A DNA stretch of 64,000 bases from Blasia pusilla (Eukaryota; Marchantiophyta; Marchantiopsida; Blasiales). Shown in pieces: positions 1-11,312 of the stretch (position 1 is the stretch's first letter; the number at the start of each line of letters is the position of its first letter). The stretch is from positions 15,562,001-15,626,000 of the forward strand of contig CM114272.1 of assembly GCA_050084515.1 (NCBI GenBank). The letters are read 5' to 3'. The notes beneath the pieces were generated by a model. It saw nothing but the letters and a program-made list of their open reading frames with translations, searched no databases and was not told where the DNA came from. The position numbers were made by a program, and so were the translations under genes.

Positions 1-1956
1 TTCCCACTCCCACACCCAAGCCTTGCCCGGTATACCTAGGTATGCCTTATATCCCCCAAATATGTCGTACGCCTTGTCCTCTTGAACGTCAATCTCTAGT
101 CTTGCGGAAGTGTACATTCAGAAAGACACGTTCACATTACTGATATGCACCACACACACTTACATTAGTCTGGTTTGGGTTATTCATCCTTCCAACTCCC
201 TGAGTCCTTAACTCGAGCCATTCATCAAGCGTGACCTTCCTAGTTCCTTACTTTCCAACATGGGCAAGTCTTCCGATGTCGTGCGCCCAATCCTCTTGGC
301 GTCAATCTTTAGTATTGCGGAAGGGTATGCTTAGTAGGACACGCTTTCATTGTTGATCTGCACCCAAATATACTCCCACTAGTCTGTTATGGGTCATTTA
401 ACTTTCCAACGTATCGAGTTCTCAACTCGTCATCTCATCAAGCTCAACCTTCTTAGTTCCTTACTTCCCAACACAAGAAAGTCTTTTGAGACTTGGGACA
501 CACTTTCTGGTTAGTCCAAGCACCTAAAATCGTGTTTGCATTCCTAGTACTCTCAATGGACTTTGCATGAGCTCCAAACCAAGACCAAATTAAATGAGTC
601 ATAGTTGGAATCCAATAGGGACCTCCGAAATCCATTCTATTGGACTTGGTTCGGGTTTCGAGTCCCAACGCCAAAACTCATGATCCATTCCGTGCCCTTA
701 GTTCATCCGGCAGCGCCCCAAAGTGGGGTTTGAGTCGCGGGCACTCTTGGAGACCTTCCCCCTTACTAGTACGTTTGGGTTCTCTGCCCTCCCCCTATCT
801 TTGGGGAAGAGACATTCGGGCCCCTCTTTTTGGCCCTCAACTTAACTCCCTGCATAGTTGTTTCCGGGCAATTTTTCAGCCTCTGCTTGTACGTTTATTG
901 AGATCTTTGGTGAGTTGGAACCAAATTTGCTTAAGCTTTCCAACTCCATCTTACTTGTCCCAAACTTATCTTGGGACTAAAAGGTATGGTCTAAAATAGA
1001 GTCAAAACCCCAAACTGTCGTGTGCCTACTCCTCTCGAACGTCAATCTTTAGTGTTGCGGAAGAGTACGTTCATAGGACATGCTTTCATCGCCGATCTAC
1101 ACCCAAATACACTCACGTTAATCTGGTCTAGGTCAGTCGGTCTTCCAACCCACCAAGTTCTCAACGCGGCACCTCATCAAGCTCAACCTTCCCTAATTCC
1201 TAGCTTCCTAACACATGCAAGTCTTCCGAGACTTGGGACAGACTTTTTGGTTAGTGTAGGCACCTAAAACAACATTTGCATGCCTAGCGGTCCCAAATGT
1301 CCAATGGACCTTGCATGAGCCCCCAAACCAAGACCCAACTAAATGAGTTTTGGCTTGGAATCCAAAAGGGACCTCCAGAATTGGACTTGGCTTGGGTTTT
1401 GAATCCCAACACCAAAACTCCCGATCCATTTTGTGCCCTTCGATCGTCCCACGGTGCCCGAAATTGGGGTTCAAGTCCCAAGCATTCTTGGAGACCTTCC
1501 GCGTTACTAGTACTTCAGGGGATCCCCATCCTCCCCCTACCTTTGGGGAAGAGACGTTCGGGCCCCTCTTTTTGGCCCTCAATCTGACTCCCTATATAGT
1601 TGTTTTCGGCCAATATCTTATCCTCTCCATATGCGTTTGCTGAGATCTTTCATGCGTTGGAAGTGATTTTGCATAAGCTTTCCAACGCTACCTTAGTTGT
1701 CCCAAACACATCTTGGAACTAGAATTTTTGGTCCAAAATACAGTTCAAACCCCAAACACTAGTCACGTTCCAAATCCAATTCTCACGTCTTTGGCAACCA
1801 ACCTTCCTAGACTCGACTCCTTTCAAGTCTTGGTTTACGTTTGGTCTAGGTTTCCTATTCGCGACCATAAATGCATGAAACGTTCAACCTTGTTCGCATC
1901 TCATCTTCTTGTGTCTCTAGCGTCTCTTTCAAGATATCAACTCAGCGCGTACTACA
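1..1956. repeat. R1 dispersed repeat, tandem copies
   Basis: Non-coding sequence made of at least three diverged copies of one unit. Copies start near 64, 278 and 1018, each with a phrase like CGTCAATCTTTAGTNTTGCGG followed by a shared CACGCTTTCAT block and a shared GAGACTTGGGACA block. The second and third copies are about 740 bp apart; the first is cut short after about 210 bp. A further relative lies at 16,186-17,285. Open frames here are short and not conserved between copies, so I call no gene. It ends where Ty3 integrase sequence begins at about 1957. It could be an LTR or an untyped transposon; I see no terminal repeats that would decide. Confidence 0.75.
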
Positions 1957-2579
1957 AAATACACCCCGTTCTTCTTGACTTATGGCGTACATCCCTTAAC
2001 ACCTATTCAATGGGCTTTGCCCACTTATCGGGTATTGGAGGGAACAAGAACGGAGGCTGGGGGCGAAGTTATCGAACACAGGAATGAGACCCTAGTGGAG
2101 TTGGAAGAGGCACGCATGCTCACGTTAACAACGGCCAGTGCGTAAAGAACGAAGAAACGTTACGATCAACATCTCCGCCACAATCTATCGGTGTTGGAGA
2201 CTTAGTGCTATTAGATGATAACCGGCGACTAAAGTTCCCCGGAAAATTAAAATTAAATTGGATGGGACCCTACCGGGTATTGGCCATCTATGATAATAGA
2301 TCCCTACAGTTAGAAACCTTACAGGGAGAATCCCTGCCCACTCGAGTCAATGGCATGCATGTCCATCGAGATCGACCAGCAATATGCCTCGCGAAGACTC
2401 CACGCCCATTCGCTAGCGGCAATGCCGATGGTCAAGCATCACCGAGCCGATCAAGCGCCGGAGGAGCGATCGTTGGAAACTTTCTTTCAAGCCAATGGAC
2501 CTTGACATCTGGAGAACTCGGCGAAGCCGCTCTGCGTCTGCCGTCGCCAAGTTTTGAAAGAAGTTCGGACGGTGGATGA
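1957..2579 (+). pseudogene. Ty3/gypsy integrase C-terminal fragment
   Basis: Remnant of the 3' end of a Ty3/gypsy pol gene. From 1957 the + strand reads TPFFLTYGVHPLTP, the usual 'SPF-LVYG-E' segment at the end of the integrase core. It continues through an acidic helix and RYDQHLRHN to GDLVLLDDN, FPGKLKLNWMGPYRV and the final RVNGMHVHR motif. The WMGPYRV piece is the GPY/F module typical of Ty3/gypsy integrases. One in-frame TAA near 2145 and a one-base frameshift just before the GDLVLL segment break it. The reading frame stays open to 2579 but loses resemblance after about 2400. The rest of gag-pol is missing, replaced upstream by R1 repeat. Not functional. Confidence 0.88.
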
Positions 2580-3879
2580 CTAGAGAGCAACTTATCTGAA
2601 GTATGACACGGAGTTGCTAGTAAAGCATGAAGATCTTTTGGTCAATTGAGCCCTTGGGCGTGAACGGCTACAAGGCTACGCTCACTCTTTCCGCCCGTCT
2701 TTGGTCGGATTTTGCAAACATTTGATGACTTCTGTTTTATCCCGCTCGTTCTTACTATCGGCGAACAAGCTCTTGAAGATGTGCTACATTCGGAATCGAT
2801 GGAACCAAGCCCAGTGAGTCACTTTGCTGCTTTTTGTGGACGGGCACGTACAATCAATGGTGGAAGTGCTTCATCGAGACTAAGTCCTTCCTATCGCCTT
2901 TCTTGATCCATCTTTATATTGAATTAACAAGAGGAGGCGTTAGATTCCCTGGAAAGGCGGAACTGGTACCATGGGTAGCCACAAAGTCACCACGCCCTCC
3001 CAAGCACCTCCTTTAAAGAAAGACGAAGGCCAAATGACGAATTTTGAAACAAAGTCAATCACGAGGGCAAGGGATGCATGTCCATGTCGAAGACGACCTA
3101 CATGATGTGGTTCTTGCAATTAGATTCCATCATGAACCGGCCCAACATGTTCTTCACCTAGAGGATAAGCGTCCGTGAACCCGATTATTTGCAAGCCCTG
3201 GACGCATTTTTCAATGAGGGCACAAGGTCATCCATGGCCGTCTAAGCAGCGTAAACGAATGCAATGGATCGGGAACTCGAAGCTTTTTGGTCCGATGTCG
3301 TCGACGGCAATCAAACGCCAATGGGAAAGTTTGGCGTTAACCTCGAATGTGGGGCGGATCGCTTAGCTTCGGCAGATCAAGGAAGCTTCTCGGCGTGTCC
3401 ACACCGAATTCAAGAAGTTGGCCATCCTTTCTTTTGCTTCAAGAACATCCAACAAAGACTTATCGGCGCAATGGTCGGAGGCTTAGGAGGAGATAAGAGA
3501 AGCGAAGCTACTCAACGATGGACCGCAAGATGTCAAAGAGCTAGTCGCCAAGCAAGCAAGAATTCAAGACCAGATGAACGAGGAAATCGACTATATATCA
3601 AACAAACGCCAATTTGACAATCATACCAAGTCTCTTCGGAAGTTGTACCCACTCTTTCACTTACTCTTGAAGAGTTACGATTTACTCCATCGATGTCTTA
3701 GTCCAGAATGAAGTCCTAGGAGTAACTTAGTTGTTAATAAAGAAAGAATGCGCAATCATACCCTAACATTATCAACAAACCTTCTACGATTCACGGCGTT
3801 TGTGCCTACCCTGAATTTGATAGTTTAGACCACACTTTTATGGAGATAGAGAGACATCATGAAGTGTTGATGCTCACAT
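2580..3879. other. untyped internal region of the Ty3 element
   Basis: About 1.3 kb between the integrase end and the polypurine tract. It has short frames on the + strand (2712-2906, 3175-3366, 3264-3617) that I do not recognise and that are too broken to call. Being internal to the element it may be a decayed extra frame or long 3' untranslated region, as in some plant Ty3 lineages. Confidence 0.5.
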
Positions 3880-3894
3880 TTGAGGGAGGGGGTA
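3880..3894 (+). promoter_or_regulatory. polypurine tract before the 3' LTR
   Basis: TTGAGGGAGGGGG directly precedes an LTR start (TGTCATACCC). This is the position and composition of the plus-strand primer of an LTR retrotransposon, and it fixes the orientation of the element as +. Confidence 0.8.
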
Positions 3895-4970
3895 TGTCAT
3901 ACCCACAATTTTGTACTCTTGAAGAAAATATCTTTTATTCGAAGACTCTTGTATATTATGATTTTGATTATGATTATTTATTATTATGAAGAAGAATAAG
4001 TGAATCAAGCTGGGACAAGGAAAGAGATGGAAGATCAAGGATTTCTTTAGAGGAGAGGAAATCGCTATAACGAGGTCTCAAGACTCGAGGCGAAGCTTAG
4101 CGAAGCTTGGCTCAGATACTTTGCCCGCTCTTAAGCCCGAACGAAGAGCAAAGCACGAAGAGAATGAAGAATGAAGAATTTTTGTCTCTCTCTGAAATTC
4201 AAATGCTAGTCTTTCTCAAAGATGATTGTGGCATAGTTAAAACAATTAGACTAGGAAAGGGCGTGACCCTTTGTATCAAATTTTAGTTAGAACAGCTTTT
4301 GTACGCTTTGGATTCACGGAATCATAGGAAAAGGAACGCACACCATAGATCTAGGTAGCAAATATTGAAGAGATACCAACTTCATCAAGAACGGGATCTT
4401 AGAAACTCTATCGAGAATATTTCAGGACAAAAGCTATCATTATCATTTGCTCATGAAGTCCTTTTTATGAATGGTCCGAGCAAGAGAGTTGTACCTCTCA
4501 AGCTTGTATATACTTTGAAGTCTTCCAATTCTTGATGGAGTAGTAAAGCAATCATTCATTCATTCCGATGTGTGATGCTTATGTCGAGTATTCTTTTTTA
4601 GGTCTGCCGAAAGTGAAGAATGAATCGCGAACCTTTCTCATCAATGGAATAATCAACATAGAGTTGTAGGAAATCGAGTAATGCCCGGCAATTAAGTTAA
4701 AGTAGGAGAAGCCAACTTTATTCTTGAGGTCTATGTGAGGTTCCGAGATGTCGAGAGAACAATTTGCAGCGCATTTTTTAAATTCCACTCAAGAGAATTG
4801 AAGAAGAAAACATAGGTTTTAAGGAAGATCGGAAGAATACTACATTTGAATTATATAATCAACCACACTACTTTTACAACACAATAACCACTTTATACTC
4901 TCTTTTCATCAACAATGATCCTCTTGGGGATCAACAATTAACTATAAATAAGAAACACTTGGACATTACA
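3895..4970 (+). repeat. Ty3/gypsy 3' LTR
   Basis: Starts TGTCATACCCACAATTTTGT and ends CTTGGACATTACA (TG...CA). Its boundaries were set by comparison with a solo copy of the same LTR family at 35,592-36,808, which carries target duplications. Shared internal landmarks include the ATGGAAGATCAAGGATTT block and the CAATGATCCTCTTGGGGATC block near the end. It is about 140 bp shorter than the solo LTR because of internal indels. No matching 5' LTR lies in the window. Confidence 0.85.
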
Positions 4971-6739
4971 TTGGTCAATTTATTCTATGCTTCTTGTGGA
5001 TGAACCATAAGTACTCAATCTTTTCACCGTTGAAGAAGAAGAAACCACTTGAGCTAATATGGACTTAGCCATAGAGACAAATGTTGGTGCACATTGACCA
5101 TGCTTGCTTGAATCAAGAACTTCCTACCAAACTTATCCACAAATAGTTCTTGATGATTCATAATGTTGCCCAACTCTAAGCAAAGCAAGTACCTATATAA
5201 GAATTAGCCTCAATGACATTGAGGCCATGCACCCTATGCGTAAAGTTTCAGATATTGTTTGAAATCTTATGCACTCAACATTTGAAGTGCGCTGAACACT
5301 ATCAAGAAGATTGTAAGGGGAAAGAATGTAGCCCATTGCATGTAACTTATTGTGGATAAGTGCTCACCGCCTAGAAATAAATTTCTTTATAACCCTCACT
5401 CTCTCAACACAATTATAGTTGGTTGAGCCATAACAAACAACTCCTCACCTTCTATCCAAAAATCGTGATTGGAAGTCTCAATGCCTTCTTCCAACGATTG
5501 AAATACTCCCTAAAAGTATTTTTGGCAACCATGGCATGGAACAATGTCGTATAATAAAATCAGCCATTGTGTAAATTCCTTCCTCGTTAAGTGTTAGATA
5601 GAGTTTTATTAGTATTAAGTAAATTAGCTTAGGAAAAGGAAATTCCCATGTTTAAACCTCTTTATGATGCCTCTTTTATGCGGGCCCAACTTTAGGAAAA
5701 GAGGTAATAAATAAATGATGACTTTATAAAAATAAAGTAGTGAAGTTGGTGCTTTAATGAAAAGCAAAAGTAGGCTTGGTTGGTGGCTAGGTTAATTTGG
5801 GTAATTTGGAAAATATCAAATGGGTAAAAGAGGATATTTTGGAAGAGATAAAAGAAAATCTACTTGTGTCAAAATGTGATAGGCTAAGCCTTGAGAGGAA
5901 GGCATGTGGCACAAGATAAGATTAGCTCTATTTCGTAATATTGTGGATCTCTGGTGAGTATATAAAGAAGAGGGACCTTCAAGGGTTCATCACCTTCTAT
6001 TCCACATCTTGAGTCTTTCGTGTCACTCTTGAGTGTATGGCTTTGGGATTGCTTGCTCTTCCAATGAGAGTGGATCATCCCTCTTGGGAGACTAGCTTGA
6101 CCATGGTCTATTTTTCGAGAGATTTCTAGAGTGTGGTGTATGTGTGGAGATGAGAGGTTTGTCACCTTAGAGGAGTGTAGTCATACTAAAATAATGAATA
6201 TCTTGGCTTGTTACTTTCCCAACGAAAGTGGATTACCCCTCTTGGGAGAATAACTCCGCCAAAACCCATTCTTGAGGAGAGTAGAGAATGTCTATCAAAC
6301 ATGGATAGGAGTGGAGCACGAGTTGTGCCCGAATTTCCTTTCCTCAATCCATACCATGTGAAGATACTCTTTGTAGATAGACACTGGTTCACTTGCTATT
6401 TAGTTTATCACTTTGGAGAGGCGTTCATGAACCAAATCATTCAATCTTCAATTCCGGTGATCCTTGCTATCGTCATATATGGAAGGACATAGGATTGTAC
6501 TTTGTATCTCCTTATATAGCGATCGATGGACGTCAATAGGCATGCTCAAGTAGGGTTTAATACTAGTTGTGCTATCTTCCTCGTGTACAAGCGTAAAGTA
6601 GTTTATAAGGATTTTATGGTTAGGAATTGTGGGGTCCGATGTTACGAAGAAGTGATCGCCTCGACACTTCCATTTATGATACCTGTTGTGAGAGAATGGA
6701 GAGTATTCATAATAATCTTGTATTAAAAAAGGAGAACTT
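4971..6739. other. intergenic, no gene recognised
   Basis: AT-rich sequence without a convincing gene. Two related segments (about 6055-6130 and 6215-6290, both with CTCTTGGGAGA and a GTGGAT-C-CC block) form an imperfect tandem duplication of roughly 165 bp. A TATATAAAG box lies at about 5960 and could be the promoter of a degraded retroelement. Confidence 0.4.
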
Positions 6740-7330
6740 ATTAGAGAGTTCACCTTGCATTGACCATGTGTGCCGCAGCTAGAAGACCTGCCCTTACTCG
6801 AAGAAAGGCTCTCGACACGACAACGCCTCCCTTAATTCTAACATGATAAAGTTTGTGGCAAAGCGTGTGTTTGCAGGAAGCAACAATCGTTTCTTCTCTG
6901 GATTGGTTTCCATAAATTTGGCCATCATCCAAGTTCTAGTCTTCACAAATACTACCATCTCATGAGTTTGTGCAAAAATCCTGTCCACCCAAGGCCACTT
7001 ACCCCACTCTTTGCACACTAGATCAAGAGAATGTGATACGCATCCACTCCAAAGAACATGAGGAACCGTGTTGCTCACTCATTGCTAGTATTGTCTGTCA
7101 CACGTTGCAACACATTCTTTGGAACAATGCTCATGATAGTCCTTTCTATATGACATGCCAACCATTCCGCCTTTTGGGATTTCCCCTTGGTGTCTATCGA
7201 CTCAATCATGACCTCACCTTATGAACACGAGACCATGATGTTCACTAAAGACTCGCTCCTCATATTGGTCCAAGAATCCGTGATGATTATGGCCCCCAAA
7301 CAAAAATTATCCAATATGTCATCCGCCTTT
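6740..7330 (-). pseudogene. hAT-superfamily transposase fragment
   Basis: On the - strand, starting near 7300, fragments read ITDSWTNMRSESLVNIM, IESIDTKGKSQKAEW, VTDNTSNE, WSGCVSHSLDLVCKEWGKW, THEMVVFVKTRTW and RLLLPANTRFATNFIMLE. This order matches the plant hAT transposase region covered by DUF659 and the following segment: the SWT-D-R motif, the D-K motif, the TDN-A/S-N motif, then C-SH-LDL---- and P--TRFAT. Stop codons and frame changes separate the pieces, for example after VSCS and after the VTDNTSNE segment. The N-terminal BED finger and the C-terminal dimerisation domain are absent. A dead fossil, too short to place in a family. Confidence 0.82.
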
Positions 7331-9016
7331 TCCTTCACCTTCCCCATATTATTTCTCAAGTAGGGTGGTGTGCAACGAATTATAACTTGGATATGAATAG
7401 CCCTTCACCTTTTTTGCTGCCAACACTGCTTGTTTGAAACCATCCTAGCGTGAGCATGCTAGAATTTAAATGTTCTGATTGGTGCTCGTTTGGTTATGAG
7501 GGTCGTGACACAAACGCTAGTCAGGTTCCAAATTTGATTCTCACTCTTGAAAATACTTTACAAATGAAGAATATCATAAAGTGTTGCATTATACACACAT
7601 TGAAATTTTGGAATTATAGAGCTGATGAATAAGTAGTAAAGATAAATTTCATGAAGAATCATGAAATTTTCGTTTTTAGGAAAACTAATTTATTTATAAG
7701 TAAATAGTTTATTATTAGTTTTCAACTCGTATCTCTGAATTAATAAAAGAAAATCACTCATTTTGATCCAAAATTTGTTTCAAAATAATGTTTAGGAATC
7801 CTTCACAATGAAAGCTTCAAAGTATTTTTTCAAAATTTTTTCATCCTTTCAAAGAATAAATTTTTTTAATATTCTTATATTATTTTTTCAAATTTTTTGA
7901 AAATAATTTATAATTTCCTTTCCAAAATTTACTGCAAACTAAAATTTTGAAGTATTCAAAATACTGGAATAATAAAAAGAATACTATTAACAGAGGACGG
8001 ATTGTCCAATGGTGACACGAGAAAATGGGACACGTGTCTTTTATGAATCTAGAAGACGACGCGTGGGTAAGGGGGGCATTCAAGTAGCGGGCGTTGAGGG
8101 GTGGGGAACATGGAGGGGACCCCGCCCTTTACAGGCCCTAACTAGCATCCGAAAAGTAGGAATCAGTGTGATTTTATACACACATGCACGGCTGGATAAT
8201 TTTTTTAAGTAAATCTTTAGGTTTAAGGTTCTCGGGGTGTGAATTAATTAAATAGATATAATAAAAAAATAAATATTAGTTGTAGGGGTGTTAATTAATT
8301 AAGGCGATATAATAAAAAGATTATATATTAGAATATCATACTAGTAAACCGCTATATGTTGCCATGTTGTATACAATGTATTTGTTGGGACTTAATTGAA
8401 ATAAAATGGTTGAGTCCTAGATGCTTCGTCTCTATTGTAGCCCTGCGCCTCCACTCCCTCTTCTTCTTTTGCACTCCGTCTGGTCCAACATCCGCTTCTC
8501 TAGCCCTCCGACGAGCCCTCTACTCCGTCCGGATTTTTCTCCGCTCTGTCTAGAGCTTAGGCGCTCCTTCCTCCGCCCGTCCGTCCACGTCGTACGCCGC
8601 GGCTCTATCCGTGTCTTGCCCAGTGCATCGTACGGGCACTGCAAAATTTTTTAATAATTAAAAATAAATTTCACGTGACACATATCCATAATGTCTCTGT
8701 TCCCGCCCGCGAGGGGGGGACGAGGTCCCGCGGGGACGGGCGTGCGCGATGGCGCCGCCCGGCCGCCGGGATGAGAGGATAGCCACTACTCCATGCGGGA
8801 TTCCCTTATTCGTGCTGATCTCTACATGACACGAGAGGCTGAGGTGGTGGTGGCGGACGTGGTAGTCACAGATCCTACGCGGGAGGCAGTGCGAGCCCAA
8901 GTGGTGGCCCAAGGGCGAATGCTACAAGGAGCGGCGGCGGCGGCGGCGGCGGTGAAGAAGACACATATCTACAGTCGACTTCACGAGGGACACATCTTCA
9001 TCCCCTGGCCATAGAG
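7331..9016. other. intergenic; AT-rich, then GC-rich with CGG run
   Basis: 7600-8000 is strongly AT-rich. 8420-8650 is C/T-rich with chance frames. From about 8690 the sequence turns GC-rich, with a (CGG)n run at 8931-8953 that encodes the poly-alanine of a chance frame at 8793-9014. At 7440-7545 a short piece resembles R1-type sequence (GTTATGAGGGTCGTGAC, also seen near 17,410). No gene is supported. Confidence 0.4.
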
Positions 9017-9420
9017 ATGTATGGGGCTATGGGGGAGAGGTTCGACTCGTTCCTTACGGACTGCGCCCATCATCTCCACTCGAGAAATGGGTTGTCTTTA
9101 GCTACTGCGATTCTCTATTGTAGGCAGCGGGTCTCCATAGCGTTGAAGCGTGCCCACGCTAATGGGCTTTTGCGGCGGGCTCAGGCTGTGGGTGACGCCG
9201 GCGCTAGAGGCCCACTTAGTAGTAGTCATAGCTCTCTTATTGTTGCTGATATTGTCTCTGCTGTTGGTGAGTTTCGTCGTTAGGGGGGGGAATGCCCCCT
9301 TCTTCCTTTTCTGGTCTTGTTGTGGCCTTCAGGTTTTGACTCTTTTGTACTTCCGATGGGTTTTCCATCACTCTTTTTATAGAAGTGCTCTTTATTCATA
9401 TGCATAATTTCTTCATAAGA
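9017..9420 (+). repeat. R2 repeat, copy a (GC-rich)
   Basis: Homologous to 15,141-15,640. Both translate to a shared pattern: ILYCRQ-VS--L, A-AN-LLR-AQ-VGD, G-RGPL, then IVSA-GEF. Both then share a non-coding tail ending in a GGGTTTTCCATCA block. The frame in this copy is open from 9017 to 9283. I do not recognise the product; it may be a fragment of a transposon gene. Compared with copy b this copy keeps many more CpGs. Confidence 0.6.
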
Positions 9421-11312
9421 ACTACTTTATTGTTAAAATAAGCTCAAATTTAAAATATAATGTAATATCATTAATAAAACCTCTTCGTTCGGCTTCACAC
9501 GTGCTCACACTCATAATAGTAGGATGATATGATATGAAAATAGAATGAAACTAGTTAACGCCCGTGAAAAACCGTGCTATCGCACGGTCATCGCACGGTC
9601 ATCTGCGTATACACCCCTCCTCAAATAAGCGCCAGGTTTAAATGCCACGTTTCATGCAGGTGCGGCCGTGTGAGGAACACTCCTCAAAATATTAGTATAC
9701 ATTTTGCCACTTGGGACCACGTTTTTCGATCGTTCCTTTCTCTTGCATCCGGGTCGTCTTTTTCTTAGGCTCGATTCGTGTCCGTCTGCGTGGAATACGG
9801 AAAGAGATGCCGCAAACGATCATCTCATAGCGACGATTGACATGACTAGTCCATTCCACCTCCCACGGAAGCCACGCGGAAAAGCGTGCGTAAAGGGAAC
9901 AAAGGAAATGCCGGTCCGGTAAGAGAGTCGACCAACACCAGGCAACAACCCGCCAAGAGGAAGTGCATTCTCTAACGTGACAAACGCATCGCAGGCAGCT
10001 TCAGCAAATGCCGTAGAAAACTCGCGAGAGGCAAGTCTGTCTTGTCTGCGTTGCGTCGGACCGGATGGCTATCGGCGATAAACCTTCTTTAACTTGAACA
10101 ACTTCTCGCCCTCATCTTTCGTCGCTTCCAATGCGCTCGGACGATCGACGCGGAAATGTTCTCTACGAGACCATGCTCGGGTTTTGCGGCCAATCCTCTG
10201 GAAGTCCACCCACACTTCTCCCATTGTGAAGGAAGAAGTGGAGCCGTAGCATGGGTAGTCTTTAGTTTCCATTGTTTCTCACGCATTCTAATAAGCAGTC
10301 ACAGCGTTCTTTCGCGGTCGCGTTTAATGCTTGGACTATGTGCTGGAAAGTCCGTCAGCTAGCTCATTCGACACGAGAGCGAGAATAGAAAACCCTTTTC
10401 CACGATGAAACGCCGAATATACGAAAAACGGCAAGTGACAGAAATCATGGACCCGGCCAACTCCCCGGCTGACCTGGTCGACCCCCAGGTAGTGATTCTA
10501 GTAAATGTGCAAACCACTGGGGAACCGTCCGGCTTGTGCTAACCGGTGTCGGGTTAGCTGAGGGTACACCCTCCTCCAGATTTGGAAACCAGGGAATAGT
10601 TCTCGTAAGATGTTTTTCTGCTTCTCCGGAATGTGCCATGGCGAGACCTTTTGCCGAGACCATACGTTACGGGATCAGAAGTGAGTGTGCTGTAGTAACG
10701 AGATGTTCTTGTGGCAAAGCGGTCCCGCCGGGCCGCGTTGAGGGTTCAGCGCGGGAGGAGGGCAGATTCGTCGCGAGACAGGCAGACGATGACCCACCAA
10801 TCATGAATGACAGTCCATAGGAACATCTGTATTGTCGCTGGCGATGGGATGCTGTGTGAAACCCTTGCACACCCTACCTGTCAATGGAAATTGCACTGTT
10901 CTGTAACATCCAAAAGGAAGTGGAGCGGGATCATGTTGTTTTGGGGAATGGAACCGGACACTCTGTGCAAACACAATCGGATCGTTGAGTTCGTCTGAAT
11001 CGGATCGATTCTTTTCAAGCATTTTTTTCGCAATTGAGTGGATCTCAAGCACTCTGCATATTTTCTTTGTTTGAGGGATTCCCTGGCTGAGTTATGAAGG
11101 CGCCCGCACTGTCGATTGCCTCGAGGGTTGGGAAGTGAGCAGAGTGTGCGGCCTAGGAGCGACGACTGGAGGTAAGTGGAAGCTGTCTTGGGTGAGTAAG
11201 TGGAACTGGGTTATAACGAGAGGGAGGTGGAGGCAATCTGTGTAGACGAGCGACGTGAGGATTGAGATCGCGTCCTTGAGGAGTGGCCAGAGTCGAAGCC
11301 AAGACCTAAATC
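9421..11312. other. region upstream of the HDAC gene
   Basis: 9421-9560 is AT-rich; from 9560 the composition becomes balanced and non-repetitive. No open frame longer than about 95 codons is convincing. The HDAC promoter and 5' untranslated region must lie here. I see no clear TATA box within the last 300 bp, and no coding similarity that would suggest an upstream HDAC exon. Confidence 0.4.

Noticed and set aside
8658-9014. Alanine-rich or GC-rich coding exon
   Set aside because: Driven by a CGG run; no homology and no splice context.
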